Shown in pieces: positions 11,994-25,743 of a stretch of 64,000 nt of DNA. Position numbers and translations under genes: made by a program. The notes below the pieces were generated by a model. That model did not search any database, had not been told where the DNA came from, and worked only from the letters and a program-made list of their open reading frames with translations. Source of the stretch: Neoarius graeffei (taxonomy: Eukaryota; Chordata; Actinopteri; Siluriformes; Ariidae); contig NC_083572.1 in assembly GCF_027579695.1 (NCBI RefSeq), positions 13,910,915 through 13,974,914 on the forward strand, written 5' to 3'. Within the stretch, counting starts at the first letter, position 1; each line of letters begins with the position of its first letter.

Positions 11994-14900
11994 GAGCGCT
12001 TCTCCGTGTCTGTCCAACCGTTCATCCCCGCTGAGTGTTCCTTCTCGGAGCCCATGTCCTGACTCTCAGCCTGAGCCCTTCTCAGATGGTGCAGACATCC
12101 AGGTAGCCAACCTCGACTACAGGATGTCCAGGAAAGAGCTGCAGCAGATCCTGCTCGACACTTTCGCCAAGCATGGCAGGGTGAGAGAACCTGTAAATCC
12201 ACCTTTATCTGCCGATAGCATGTATATTTTCAAACTACTACCAAAATCAAATACTACTTGAGTTTCTCTATTTATGTCTTCATAGTGGTTTTTAAGTCAT
12301 ATTCTACTTTTAATTTTAGTGCATTCTATGTTTGCACTTTAGGTGAAAAGTGTTGAGCTCAGTCCTCACACAGACTACCAGCTCAAAGCTAAGGTACAGA
12401 TGGGTTCTCTGCAGCAGGCTATCGGAGCCGTCAGCATTCTTCACCGCTACAAGATCGGCAATAAGCGCATTCATGTCTCCCTCATCACTGGTGCAAATAA
12501 CAAATCCCTTACCTGCCTCAGGTACTGACCTCTGACACGTGGCAAGCATTAATCGTTACAGCTACCGTTTTATGCTTCCACTGCTTTTATTCACAGTAGG
12601 TTATTGAAGTTATTCTCTCTGTTTGCCTTCGTACAGCTCGGAGATCATCAGTATTCTTCAGGACTCTCCAGCAAACTGTCTTCCACTCTTCAAATTCACT
12701 GAAATTTATGAGAAAAAGTGAGTTACCTTAAACAGACAGTATGTGTGTACACTGAATGAACGCTCTGGGTTTTTTGAGTTGCTGGTGTACAAAAACGTTT
12801 CGTTTAGTTAATTACTTTAAAGGAGAAACGCAGAGCCTTTTATTTTTAAATACATTTGAGTGGATAGTATCTCTATCCTTGACTCTTGTATGCTGCATAA
12901 ATGGGAATAAAAAAACGTATATATTTGAGAGTTAAAATCAACCGCAAAGTTGGCATTCGAGCTGAGCCAGCCAGCCTTGAGCGCGTTACATCACAGCAGG
13001 AACTGGTTTTAAGGCCGAGGCCTTTTACAGCTATAGGCTATAGTCATATATAAATAAAAATTTATGGTGAAAGTAAGAAATCCCGTTACTGATTTGCTCA
13101 ACTAAGACTGATTTTGACTTCATTGATTGTGGGTTGACTCTCCTTAAAACAGGATGGGTGTTATAACTTATGTAACATGCATGCATTTTCACTGATAAAA
13201 CGTAAAAGGCTAATTAAATAATCAGATGAACTGAGACGATCACATTCTGAAGCAAATTAAATAATCTTATACCGGTAACTTAAACACACAATACAAGTTA
13301 CATGTATTAATCTAAATGCAGGTAAACAACGTGGGTGGGTGGTTTTTTTTTTTTTAAATCCAAATGAGTGTCAGAGCTTACCCGTCTGTGTTCTCGCTTC
13401 TTGAAGGCCGATCTTGTGGTTGATTTTTGTTTTTGAAACAATCTGACTTTCAGTTGTTTTGTTCAGTTCTCAGTTCATTCACTTCTTCCATGTAAGGGCG
13501 AGATGGCAGCAATATCCAGTTTAGAAATCAGACGGCTGCTCCACTCATTCAGTTTTCTTCATACTGTGTATTCCGCCATTACTGCTAGGCTCAGGTAATT
13601 ACTAAAACCCGGGACGGAACAGGATGTCGCTGGTTTCAGCAACAACTGCAGGGAGGTCACTGCCCGGGCGATATGTTCCGTCCCGGGTTTTGGCAACAAC
13701 CCTCGGCTCACTCTGGGAGGACTGGTGCAACTGAACTCACTTTCCTTATAAAATACTTGTAGTTTTCTTTAATTGTTGGTACTGCACCCTCTTTTTCAAT
13801 ACGGGCTTATAGCCAACGCTCCTCAACAGATCAGAGGTCTCGTACAAGTCTTCAGTAAAATGTGCAGAGGAGAGATCACTTCATAGGCGCCCAATGTACC
13901 TGTGAACTTCTCGCAAAACGCATCCAAATCTTTGCAGTTTGAACATTCTTGGGCCATGAATGCAACATAAATCCACCTTCTGTCATGTTGCTGCACCTGC
14001 CAAAAACACCTCTACATGGCATGGCGATAAATTAGCTCAAAATGGACGCTCGGACTTGCAGTCAGCTCTGTGTTTTGGTATAGCGGAAGTGGCGATGAGA
14101 CCGATAGACTTCCTGTTGTGACGTTACGGACGTCAAGGTCATTCACTCGGACCGCTACCTATGTAATCGTAAAAATTACTTATTGTTAATGTTTAGAACT
14201 ATTCCTGTGCCATTCTTGAGGTCTCAAGGCATTTATAAACGAAAGTGAGGCCATGGCTCTGCGTATATGCTTTAGGTCACTAATTTTATTTAAAATATAA
14301 ACCAAACTAAAGAATAACTTATTGACTAGTTTTCTTGTATCAGCTGTAGTATCAGTCTCCAATTATTGGCACCCTTGGTAAGGATTGGTTCAAAGGCTTT
14401 TCAAAAAAAAAAAAATTAGGTTAATTTTGCATCGAAAAGATGAAATAACACTAACCATTCATTGACGTATATTTATTCTAAACAATTCAGTACATTTTAA
14501 AGTGCGTATCATGGGTAAATTTAGGCAAAAGATCGATTTAATTCTATTTTATATTAAACTTTGGTCAAATATGTCACATTTTGTGCAATTATTATTATTA
14601 TTATTATTATTATTTTTTTTTTTTTACCTTGCGCAGTACCAGAAAAATTCAGTTGAAATCAAGCCATTTGAGGCGAATTGGTCCGCCTCTGAAAAAACTT
14701 GGCATTTGGATTTCCCAGCAAACGTTGATTTTCATGACGTCACGTGCAGGACGCCTCCCTCTGAATCCTACATCAGCGCTGGTTTGTTTGAGAAAACAAC
14801 CGTATTATTTACATCCCCGGTGTTGTCTCCGTCATCTTCACTACTTGACTCCTCATCAAATCCAAACAGACGAAGCCCCAATTCTGACATCTCATTATAT

Positions 14901-17900
14901 TCTTTATCCAAAGGTGAAGTAACATTGCGTTCAGGTGACAATTCCATATTTCAATGCAAAATCGCTAGCTGCTAAACTTGGTCTACACAGGCTGTGCACT
15001 GAAACCGTGCAAGCTCTCGCAGCCTGCTGGCGCTTCCGCAGGTGACGTCATGAATCTGGCTCCAGACTCCCTTGGGATTTTTCCAGACATGTTTTATTTT
15101 TTTCTGCTGTAGACAGATTGCCTTGTGCAAAATTACCCTTCTGGATGAGTGTGTAAAGGGACATTCTTTCATATATAAAAAAAGGAATTGGTCCAGGATA
15201 TGCACTAATGTATATTTTACAAAACCGTGCTATGTGTAGGATGCATAACAGGAGTCTTCTCCTATGATGCTTGCTGGAGGAGAGTGAGGAGTGTACAAAG
15301 CTAGTTGTCTGTAACTGTTCTATCACCCTCAACGTTTACAGTTAAACTTCTCAATCTTGTAATGTTAGTTTCTACTGCTAGATTGCTCGGGGGGGAGGGG
15401 TTTGCACCGGTAGAAGCTTTACAAGCATCCTGTAGTTGTCCAGCAGACGGCGTAATTGATCGTATGTTTATTACGTGGCTTATGACTTTGATTTGGCTTT
15501 CTCACTTATTTGTCCATACTTGACTGTGTGCTTTTGGTGAGGTTTAACTACGCATTTGGTGTAAATAGCAATAACTTTGTGGTCTGGATGTGTTAACCTG
15601 GTCTGCAGGTTTGGCCGTAAACTGGTGCCGAGTGATCTCTACAGATTGCCAGAGGTAGTGGCTGTGCGCGAACAGGGTGGCGGACGCTTGGTGTGTCTTC
15701 TTCCCAGCAGCCTCGCCAGACATAGTCCCCTGGGCTCCTCCCAGTCCCATAATGGCTCCTCCACCAGCGGCAGTCCTGTGGTGTTTGAAGAGCTCGAATA
15801 TCACGAGCCTGTCTGCAAACGTCACTACACACAGCAGGAGTTCAGGTAGCACCATAAACGCAGGACGATAAGGATGTTTTTGCAGCAGATTGTGGTAACA
15901 AAATACATGGCATGTTTTCTGGAAAATCTGTCTTACCTGTCGTTTATCTTTTTATTCTTTGTGGGTGTAGTGAGGCAGATTATGACCCTGACACATACAA
16001 GATCCCGTTTGTCATTGTGTCTCTGAAAGCCTTGTCTGCTCACGTGCACAGTTTACTGCAGTCTCACGATGGTACTATCCCCTTGCTCAGGTAAAACACC
16101 GACCCTCTTTCACATGCCAGCAACAGATACTAAGTCGAGTGTTGTTATTGCTAAGGAAAGAATAGACCTTTTTGTTTGAGCTTGACTAATCCTTTCAAAT
16201 CAGTTTTCCAGAATGTTACGCATCCGAGTTCAGTCCGTTGACCGTGGCTGAAGAAGGGAAGCTGGAGGGTAGCGTTCCACTGGAACACCTCATTACTTGT
16301 ATACCAGGCATCACCATTGTAACTGCACAGAATGGCTTCAAGGTCATCAAATGGATCCACAACAAGCCCCTTCAGTCTAATGCAGGTATGAGTGAGTGAT
16401 ATGAGAAAGTAAACTCCAGACAGATGCTATTACGTTACTGTTGAGTCAAAATGTTCACTGAGGTCTCGGTGCCCTTTCAGGTAATCAGCTCTTTGATGTA
16501 ATAGTTGTAAATGATTTGTCGTTTAGTAACCTTTAACTTGTTACTGATGGTGCTTTATGAGAATGATGGAATAGGGTGCGTTGGTTACATCACAGTAGGC
16601 TGATGCTGTAACTTTTTTTATTTTATTTTTTTTTTATATTAGCTGAAAAACTTTTAAGAACGTATGTATGCTGCATGTGGCGTGAATATCGCTCTCTGGT
16701 CCCGGTGCTTTCAACTCGCTGCTTGACAAGCGTATAGCCTGCAGTGCTTCCCAGGTAAGGCGTGTCCATCTTCAATAAGATTTACAAATGAAATTTAAAT
16801 TAAGGACGATGGATGCAATTGTCTCCGTTGGTTTGGACACGTCCAACGCAGTAATTCTTAGATCAACAGATGTACTACCTTGGAAGTTGAAGGAACGAAC
16901 AACCGTGGCCGACCTCGAAAAAGCTGGAAAGAATCTGTCCGTGCTGACTTGAAGCTATGGAATATCGCAGAGGAGGCAACTCAAGACTGTGCTAAATGGA
17001 GAGCTCTGCTGAAGACTGCTAGTTATACACACGTCTGACGTGTCAACTGACTCAAAACGGATAGTGAGTGAGTGGAACAAACGGTAAACGTGTTCCTCTT
17101 TTAATGCAGTTTGCCAAGAGCACCGATAGTCTTGGAGAATCTTCTGCCAGGTTAATACCTTTCCCTCCCTCCCTCTTTTACCTTTTTGCTCATGCGTTAT
17201 TTATAACTTTTCATGCATGCGTTTTTAGGAGGAACATATGGCAGATGGAAATCTCTCCACAGACCATCACTCCCAGCTGGGTGATGTTGCAGTTCTTGCT
17301 AGTTCTACGTTGCATAATGTTGAATCCAGCTCACCGTATTTTGCCACACTTTGTCACACACATTCCCCCCTTTTGAATAGGCACAAGATGGTGGATAGCA
17401 GAGTTGTGTTCATGGTGCATGAATGGCAACCTTCCGTCCATCCATCTTCTACTGCTTATCCGGGTCGCGGGGGTAGCAGCCTAAGCAGAGCAGCCCAGAC
17501 TTCCCTCTCCCCGGCCACCTCCCTCCACCAGCTTTTCCGGGGGAATATCGAGGCGTTCCCAGGCCAGCTGAGAGATGTAATCTCCTCCCGGTGGAGCATG
17601 CCCAGAAAACCTCCCTTGGGAGGCGTCCAGGGGGCATCTTAACAAGGTGCCCGAACCATGTCAACGGACTCCTTTCGATGTGGAGGAGCAGCGGTTCTGC
17701 TGAGTCTCTCCCAAATGACCAAGCTTCTCACCTTGTCTCTAAGGGAGAGCCCAGCCACCCTGTGGGGGAAAAAAATAATAATTTCTACTGCTTGTATCCG
17801 CGATCTCATTCTTTGGGTCACTACCCATAGCTCGTGACCATAGGTGAGAGTGGGAACGTAGCTGGACCAGTAAATTGAGAGCTTTGCCTTTTGACTCGGC

Positions 17901-20900
17901 TCTCTCTTCACAACAGACTGGTTTAGAGTCCATCACTGCTGACGCTGCCTCGGTCCGTCTGTCCAACTCCCGCTCCCCCTTACAGGGATGAGTTTTTTTC
18001 TGCTTTTCGGCGGATTTCCGCTTTTTCTGAGTATAAAACGACCTTTTTATATTATGCCAGATCCGTTGAGATTTTTTTTTTTTTTATTAATTAAGGGGGG
18101 TTGGGGTATGTTCCTTCATGCTGTTCAAACTTAACTCCAACGATGTTTACACATTATTTGTAAGTCGCCATCTTTAGTCTCGTTTAATCTCATTGAATCA
18201 TCTTCTTTTGGCTGCTCCCGATTAGGGGTCGCCACAGCGGATCTTTCATCTCCATTGCTCCCTGTCTTCCGCATCCTTCTCTACCACACCTGCCACTTTC
18301 ATGTCCTCTCTCTCACCACATCCATGTATCACCTCTTTGGCCTTCCTCATTTTCGTTTGCCTGGCAGCTCCATCCTCAACGTTCTCCTTCCTACATGCTG
18401 TGTATCTCAGTCTCATCTCTCTTAAGGCCTCTGCATGCTCTTGCGACAAGGCTTTTGCAGATAGCTTTTCGCAGACAGTTGTAATTTATCGTTGAGCGGG
18501 GAGTAATAGGTGTGCGCGATGTTATTCACTGGCACAACGCAAGGGGGGCGCGAAGTCGCTAGGAGTAGTTGGTGGGTGTGGTTAGTGGAGTGTTTATCCT
18601 CCGGTTACTTATAATGAATAGAACTTTTTTTTTTTTTTTAATGACTAGAACTGGAGTCGTATAGATGTACGTACTTCCTCAATCAACCGCTCTTCATGCT
18701 GCTCCACCTTCGCTCGTGTTTTTAAAAATGCCGGTCGTGAAAACAAACCAAACCGGGAAAGTAGGGAAGCGGAAGTGCGTGTACAGCGGATGTAGAGTGG
18801 ACCAATCAGAGCCCTCTTGTCTGCGAGGCTTCTGCGGTGGTCACAATTTTTGGGAGGTGCGCGCAGAGCGTCTGCGAAGGTGGGGTGGGGTGGGGGGGGC
18901 TACGCGGACACTGTCTGCGACGCTATCTGCGAGGACTGGGTTGTCCGCATAAATTGGCCTTTAGCTTCATTCCCAAGCTCTCCACATGGGCTGTCCCTCT
19001 GATGTACTCGTTCCTTATCCTGTCCAACCTCCCATCGCGAACCTTAACATCCTCAACTCCGCCACCTCCAACTTTGCCTCCTGTCTCTTCGTTAAGGGTA
19101 CGGTCTCTAATCCATACATCACAGCTGGTCTCATTACTGTCTTGTACATCTTACCTTTCACTTTTGCTGGGACTTTCCGATCACAAATGACTCCCGAAAT
19201 CCTTTTCCTGCCTGCACTTTCTCACCTCACTATCGCAGCCCCCATTTTCCTGCACAGTTGACCCCAGGTACTTGAATTCACCAACTTTCTTTACGTCTAC
19301 TCCTTGCATCTTCACTGCACTCTCATCCCCATTCTCACTGATGCACATGTATTCTGTTTTCATTCTGCATGTTAGATTTGGCACAGTTTTATGCCGGATG
19401 CCCTTCCTGACGCAACCCTCTCCAATTTATCCGGGCTTGGGACCAGCACCAAGAGTATGCTTACGCACCCCCAGTGGCTGGATTGTTTCATCTTGTTGAA
19501 TGTGATGTCAAATTCATGTTATCTGCGTTATTGGTCAAAACATCGATGTTGAGACCATAATAGCCAATCAAAACAGATTTTACAGATACCCACATCCGTT
19601 TTCTCATCTCATCTCATTATCTCTAGCCGCTTTATCCTTCTACAGGGTCGCAGGCAAGCTGGAGCCTATCCCAGCTGACTATGGGCGAAAGGCAGGGTAC
19701 ACCCTGGACAAGTCGCCAGGTCATCACAGGGCTGACACATAGACACAGACAACCATTCACACCCACATTCACACCTACGGTCAATTTAGAGTCACCAGTT
19801 AACCTAACCTGCATGTCTTTGGACTGTGGGGGAAACCGGAGCACCCGGAGGAAACCCACACGGACACGGGGAGAACATGCAAACTCCACACAGAAAGGCC
19901 CTCGCCGGCCACGGGGCTCGAACCCAGGACCTTCTTGTTGTGAGGCGACAGCGCTAACCACTACACTACCGTGCCACCCCCCCCACCCCCACATCCGTTT
20001 TCTTTTATCAAAACTTACACATGTTCGTGAGCTGCATATCAAAAATGCGCTCCTCTAATCGGCGGTTTGTTTTTCTCAAAATGCCGAATACTAGTGACAA
20101 GCGAGATGAAGCGAAGGTACATGAAATTGATGCTGGTATAAAGTTTAGCAAAAGGAAAGCAAGAGGTGTGTGTGTGAAGGAGAGAGAGAGAGCAGAAGAG
20201 AGCCGGGTTAGAGCATGTAAAAACACAGGAGGAGTTGGCTAATGAAAGAGAGAGGAAAAAAAAAAAAGAGAGGACTGATGAGCTTTTGGCTTTGGCCAAG
20301 AAGCTGAAGAAGTCGTCTAAATGATAAAATGAAAAGTTGTTTCAAAAATAACTGGGAACTGTAAATAACTTTTAACTGTAAAAAGTGTAAATAGACATTT
20401 TCCTTTTGAAGAAAACATACAAGTGACATGGACAATAAGATAAAGACAGTCCCCATAAAATATGCATTTGCTTGATTCAATACATTGAATATATGATTAA
20501 TTTGAATTATAGCTGACAGTGTTGATAACTGTAAACTTTAAACAGACATTGTGAAGAAATCATATACAAGTAATGTGGACATTAAGAAAACGTCAGTCTC
20601 CATAAGATATGAATGTTTTTATTTAATTCAATATATTGAATATATGAATTTGAATTATTAATGGAACTGTAAATAACTATGAATTTTAAACAAGTGATGT
20701 TGACAATGAGTAATAACCAGTCCGCATAAAATGTATGTCTGTGAAGATTCTCAGTCATCCAGGTCATAGTAAACTGTGGGTGGTAAAAGAGAGCAACTGG
20801 ACTTGCATGAAGATTCTTGAAAACGTTTCACCTCCCATCCGAAAGGCTTCGTTAGTTCTGTCTGACATGTACCCTGTCCACACTAGGGATTTTGTACTGA

Positions 20901-23900
20901 TACGAAACTACTTTCGTACCGCAACACCTGTCCACACTAGCAACTATACTGGTACTGTAGCGGTATAACTGTATCGGTACGAAACCCACAAATGTATGGG
21001 TTTCATACCGGTACTGTAGTGCTTCGCTGTAGTGTGGACAGATGAAGCGGCTCTGTATCGATACAAATATAATGCGCAAGCGCAGTGAACCATTCCTGTC
21101 TTCCGGGTTATTCATACAATACAATACGCCCGTGCTTTCCAGCTGTAAATAAAAAGTCAAAATGGCTCAAAATGACCGTGGAGCTACATGGAGCAAAGAA
21201 AGGGAGAGGGGGAGGGAGGGAGGAAGAGGGGGAAAAGGGAGGGGAAGAGAAGGGAGGGGGGAGAAAGGGAGATTCGTTTTCTTTGTTTCTTTCTCAACTG
21301 CCTCGTGCGTTTTATACGACTGAATAAATGACCACCAGAAATACAGACTGTACATTGACAACAAAAAGCACAGATGCGTTGTTTCATCCGCCATATTTTC
21401 GGAAGGAAGTTACTCTGTAACCACAGAAACATTTCGCGCGCGCGCATGCATTTCAACTTCCGTGAAAGAAAACCGCAAACATTTCTCGCTAGTGTGGACA
21501 GATGCACTAAACTGTACCGGTATACTTTGTATCGATACAGTTATACCACTTTCGTACCAGTACAAGTGTGAACACAGCATAATAGGGAGTATCAGGTATT
21601 TATCCTCTCATGGATGAGAAGCTCATCTAACGTGTCGAGTCATCCTGTTGGTGTGGGTCACTGGGGGCCGGGTGTGGACGGCCTCGAGAGTCGTTAGGGT
21701 GATCAATGGATTGCCCGTTAGGGTGATCAATGGGATGCTGATTCTCTCTGTCCTCCTGTGAGTCACTGAAAACAGCTGGGTTTTGGTGTGCATTCAGTTG
21801 TCTGGGAAGTGTGCAAAGGACTGCATTGTAGGTGGCTGATAAATGGTGTCTTAGACCCCCACCTCTGTTCAGTGATGGCCGTTCCATGTTGACAAAAATG
21901 GCTTCTTTAACTCCTCGCTCAGACCAACGATCCTCTCTGGCTAAAATGCGTACGTTGCAATCCTGAAATGAGTGTCCTTTGTTGTTAAGATGAAGGGAGA
22001 CAGCAGAGTCCTGGCCTGAGGAACTGGCTCTCTTGTGTTGAGCCATACACCTGTGAAGCGGTTGTTTTGTTTCCCCAATATACAAGTCCGTGCATTCCTC
22101 ACTGCACTGAATGGCATACACTACGTTGTCCTGTTTGTCTGGCTGTTCTGTCCTTAGGGTGGACCAGTTTCTGCTTCAGGGTGTTACTGGGTCTGAAATG
22201 TACTGGAATGTTGTGTTTGTAGAAGATCTTCCTGAGTTTCTCAGACCAGAAATGTAGGGAATGAAGCCCACACAGAGTACCTACTCTTCGATTCTCACCA
22301 CCCACTGGAACACAAATTGGCGGTCATTAGGACCTTGCAACACAGGGCTCAGAACATCCCTACAACGGTAGAGGGAAAAGAGAAGGAGCAGAATCACATC
22401 AAGAAAGCACTTCAGGCCTGCAGGTATCCCAACTGGTCTTTCTTCAAGAGCAGAAAAAGGAACATGACGGACAAGGAGGATAACAGGAACAAACGCAAGA
22501 ATATTGTTATTCCCTACATTTCTGGTCTATCTGAGAAACTCAGGAAGATCTTCTACAAACACATTCCGGTACATTTCAGACCCAGTAACACCCTGAAGCA
22601 GAAACTGGTCCACCCTAAGGACAGAATAGCCAGACACAAACAGGACAACGTAGTGTATGCCATTCAGTGCAGTGAGGAATGCACGGACTCGTATATTGGG
22701 GAAACAAAACAACCACTTCACAGGTGCGTGGTTCAACACAGGAGAGCCAGTTCCTCAGGCCAGGACTCTGCTGTCTACCTTCATCTTAACAACAAAGGAC
22801 ACTCATTTTAGGATTGCAACGTACACGTTTTAGCCAGAGAGGATCGTTGGTATGAGCAAGGAGTTAAAGAAGCCATTTTTGTCAACCTGGAACGCCCATC
22901 ACTGAACAGAGGCGGGGGTCTAAGACATTATTTATCAGCCACCTATAATGCAGTCCTTGGCACACTTCCCAGACAACTGAATGCACACCAAAACCCAGCT
23001 GTTTTCAGTCAGTACATTTACATGCGCATCCAAATCGAGCTGCTGTCGGTAATCGAGCAAAGGGTCCCAGCAGGGGTGCCAGAGAAATCCAATCCTACAT
23101 GCATACTGTGAAATCGAGCTATTGAGTGAGGTGCATTGTGCACCCGAGCCACCGGTGGCGCTACACGCCCCATCGTGTTGGTACACTTCCGGTTGTCGTC
23201 ATGAAGAGCTATTCAAGAATATAAACAAAGGGACTACAGGCGGAAATTAGCATGTACTGCTATAACCTGGTACAGACATCTGTCCTTACCACAAGGATAA
23301 TGTTTAATTTGTACACTGTCCCTTTTAAAAATAAAATAAACTCTAAAGAAGAGTGTTTGTAGTTTGTATGTACGAACAGAAGTGTTCCTAATAAAGTGGG
23401 CGGCTAAGGTGAAGTGTCATGCCGACCGAGGCTGTTGTGTTTCCCGCTTGTGGTCTCATCACTCGTCACTTCTGGAAGGGGCAGTGCTGAAGTAAGTAGA
23501 TCAAATACGTAGCTCGATAGGGTTTACATGCACTAAGTAGCTCGGCAGAAATCGCATAATCTAGGTCGTGTAGCTCGATTGCGAGAAATCAAGTTCGGTT
23601 CAATTTCAGCCGAGCTAAGGTGTTTACATGCCATTTAGAACTTCGATTTCAGACGAGCAACGGCAGAAATTCGATTTTCTCTATGTGCATGTAAACGCAT
23701 TGAGTGACTCACAGGAGGACAGAGAGAATCAGCATTCCATTGATCACCCTAACGACTCTCGAGGCCGTCCACACCCGGCCCCCAGTGACCCACACTAACA
23801 GGATGACTCAACGACACCTTAGATGAGCTTTTCATCCATGAGAGGATAAATACCTGATACTCCCTATTAGTCAGACAGAACTGAAGAAGCCTTTCAGATG

Positions 23901-25708
23901 AGAAGTGAAACGTCTTCAAGAATCTTCATGCAAGTCCAGTTGCTCTCTTTTTAAACCACCCACAGCGCATAAAATGTAGACATTTTGAATTAATGCAATA
24001 CACATTGATTTTGATACATATTGTTCGATATGTGTTTTTATTTCAATAAGTATGAAAATGGGCATCAGGTGTTTTCAGTAACTACAGCTCAGATTGCAGG
24101 AAATGGGGTGTGTAAGGTCTCGTTTTGAAAGAAATTTCCCCAGGGGTGTCCCCCCGATCCCCTCTTATTACTTCGGGTGCCTTCAGCCCCCTTAGGACAT
24201 TTTACAGATTTTCTGCTTTTTTTCATCAGGACCCACTCTCATCCCTGCCCTTATCCTCACTCGTGAACAAAACCCCGAGATACTTAAACTCCTCCACTTT
24301 AGGTAGCAACTCTCCCCTGACCCGGAGTAGGCACTCCATCCGTTTCCGGCTAAGTGCCATGGCCACATGAATGGTGCCCTTGAATATTGAGAACACGTTT
24401 TGAATGTACAAAATATAAGCATGTCCATTATACTTCGGCTGTGTGGAAACTTCCTGCCTTCTTAATTGTGATGTAAAACACAATTTAATTGGCTAAATGC
24501 ACATTTTAAACTACTTCTGGTTAACACTCAGAGGTCCGGGGCCTTTCAGACAGTTTGAGGCAGTCTGCTACACCTTGACATTAAGTTTTTCATCTAACTA
24601 AAAACATCTATGCAAAAGTGGCACATATGGTGATTATTCTAGAAGACCTCAACAATAACAATATGAGAGTAAAGTAAATGTAATAAAATTAGTTTTTATT
24701 AAAATTCAGTATAAACACCAACTAGACAAAAACCTATTTTCAAATCTTGTAAAAAAAAACACACTATCTAGCCAAGACTTTTGAAGTTTGAACCTTGTAA
24801 ACATAAGTATTGGCTACATAAAAGTAAGAGGAGCATTCAGTAATGTTATGTAGTTTCAATACAAATTGCAAAAAAGTCAGACAAACTGAAGCCAGTGGCT
24901 ATTTCAAATGAATACTGATTAGATGGGTGTATCACACCTGTAACTGCCCCCAGCCCCCCTGTCACTGTCCATGTGGTGTTGGCTGTCAATAACTCTGCCA
25001 GGGCACTGTTGTTACCTTCCCCCAAAGCTTTGAAAGCTACTGCAAAGAAAGTAAAGCTGTGTTCACATATAGAGGGCTACCGCGTGACGTCACCGGACCG
25101 CGAGATTTTGTTAGGGCGCCATATTGGAAGACCAAGTACATACTACATACTCACAATATAAAACAAAGTACGCGCGAAAGTGAAGTGACACGATGGATGA
25201 TAATTCTGGTTATGTGAGTACATTACCAGCTGCAGAAAGGGCACGGTATGTGGAGAAACTGGCTGTGATTGATGGGTTTGACCCATATGATAAGACTCGG
25301 GGCAAGGGAGAATAGAAACATAAGGAGGACCGGACACCAATTCTGCCATCTGTTTGCTACCCAGACATTGTAAACTATTTGTTGTTTACACCCAGTGCCT
25401 ACACTGCTGATGACTTGAAGGCCTACCAAGGGCTACAGGCTTACAATTATGTTGTTAGCGGTTTGGTTCGTGATATTACAGCTGTTGTTAAGAATAACCT
25501 ACACATAGTTATGGCCAAGGTAATCTTGTTGATATCTTTTAATAATATATCTTTTCAGTTGAAAAATTAATACTTTTTGTTACTATTAAGGTATCCATAA
25601 TTTAGGTTAATTTATCCATTTTATATATATATGTATTTGTGATATATGCCTACACAACAACTATGCTTTATTTATATAATAGGAGGGAGAGCGAGCCCCA
25701 AACCATCC

Positions 25709-25743
<35 letters not shown>

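Larger units (their letters stand above)
20736..23965. mobile_element. Penelope-like retroelement insertion: inverted pair with target duplication
   Basis: Two 5'-truncated copies lie head to head: minus strand 20736-22260 and plus strand 22261-23965. The 13-bp duplication CGCATAAAATGTA at 20723-20735 and 23966-23978 brackets the whole unit. Each copy is split by a different DNA transposon (20872-21579 and 23010-23702). Confidence 0.8.

Noticed and set aside
20419-20735. CRISPR-like spaced repeats
   Set aside because: Units are 125-145 bases, diverged and without unique spacers; this is a decayed eukaryotic tandem repeat.
21184-21507. 107-codon minus-strand ORF with Pro/Leu-rich part
   Set aside because: It spans the GGGA-rich filler and the transposon body; low-complexity translation rather than a protein.
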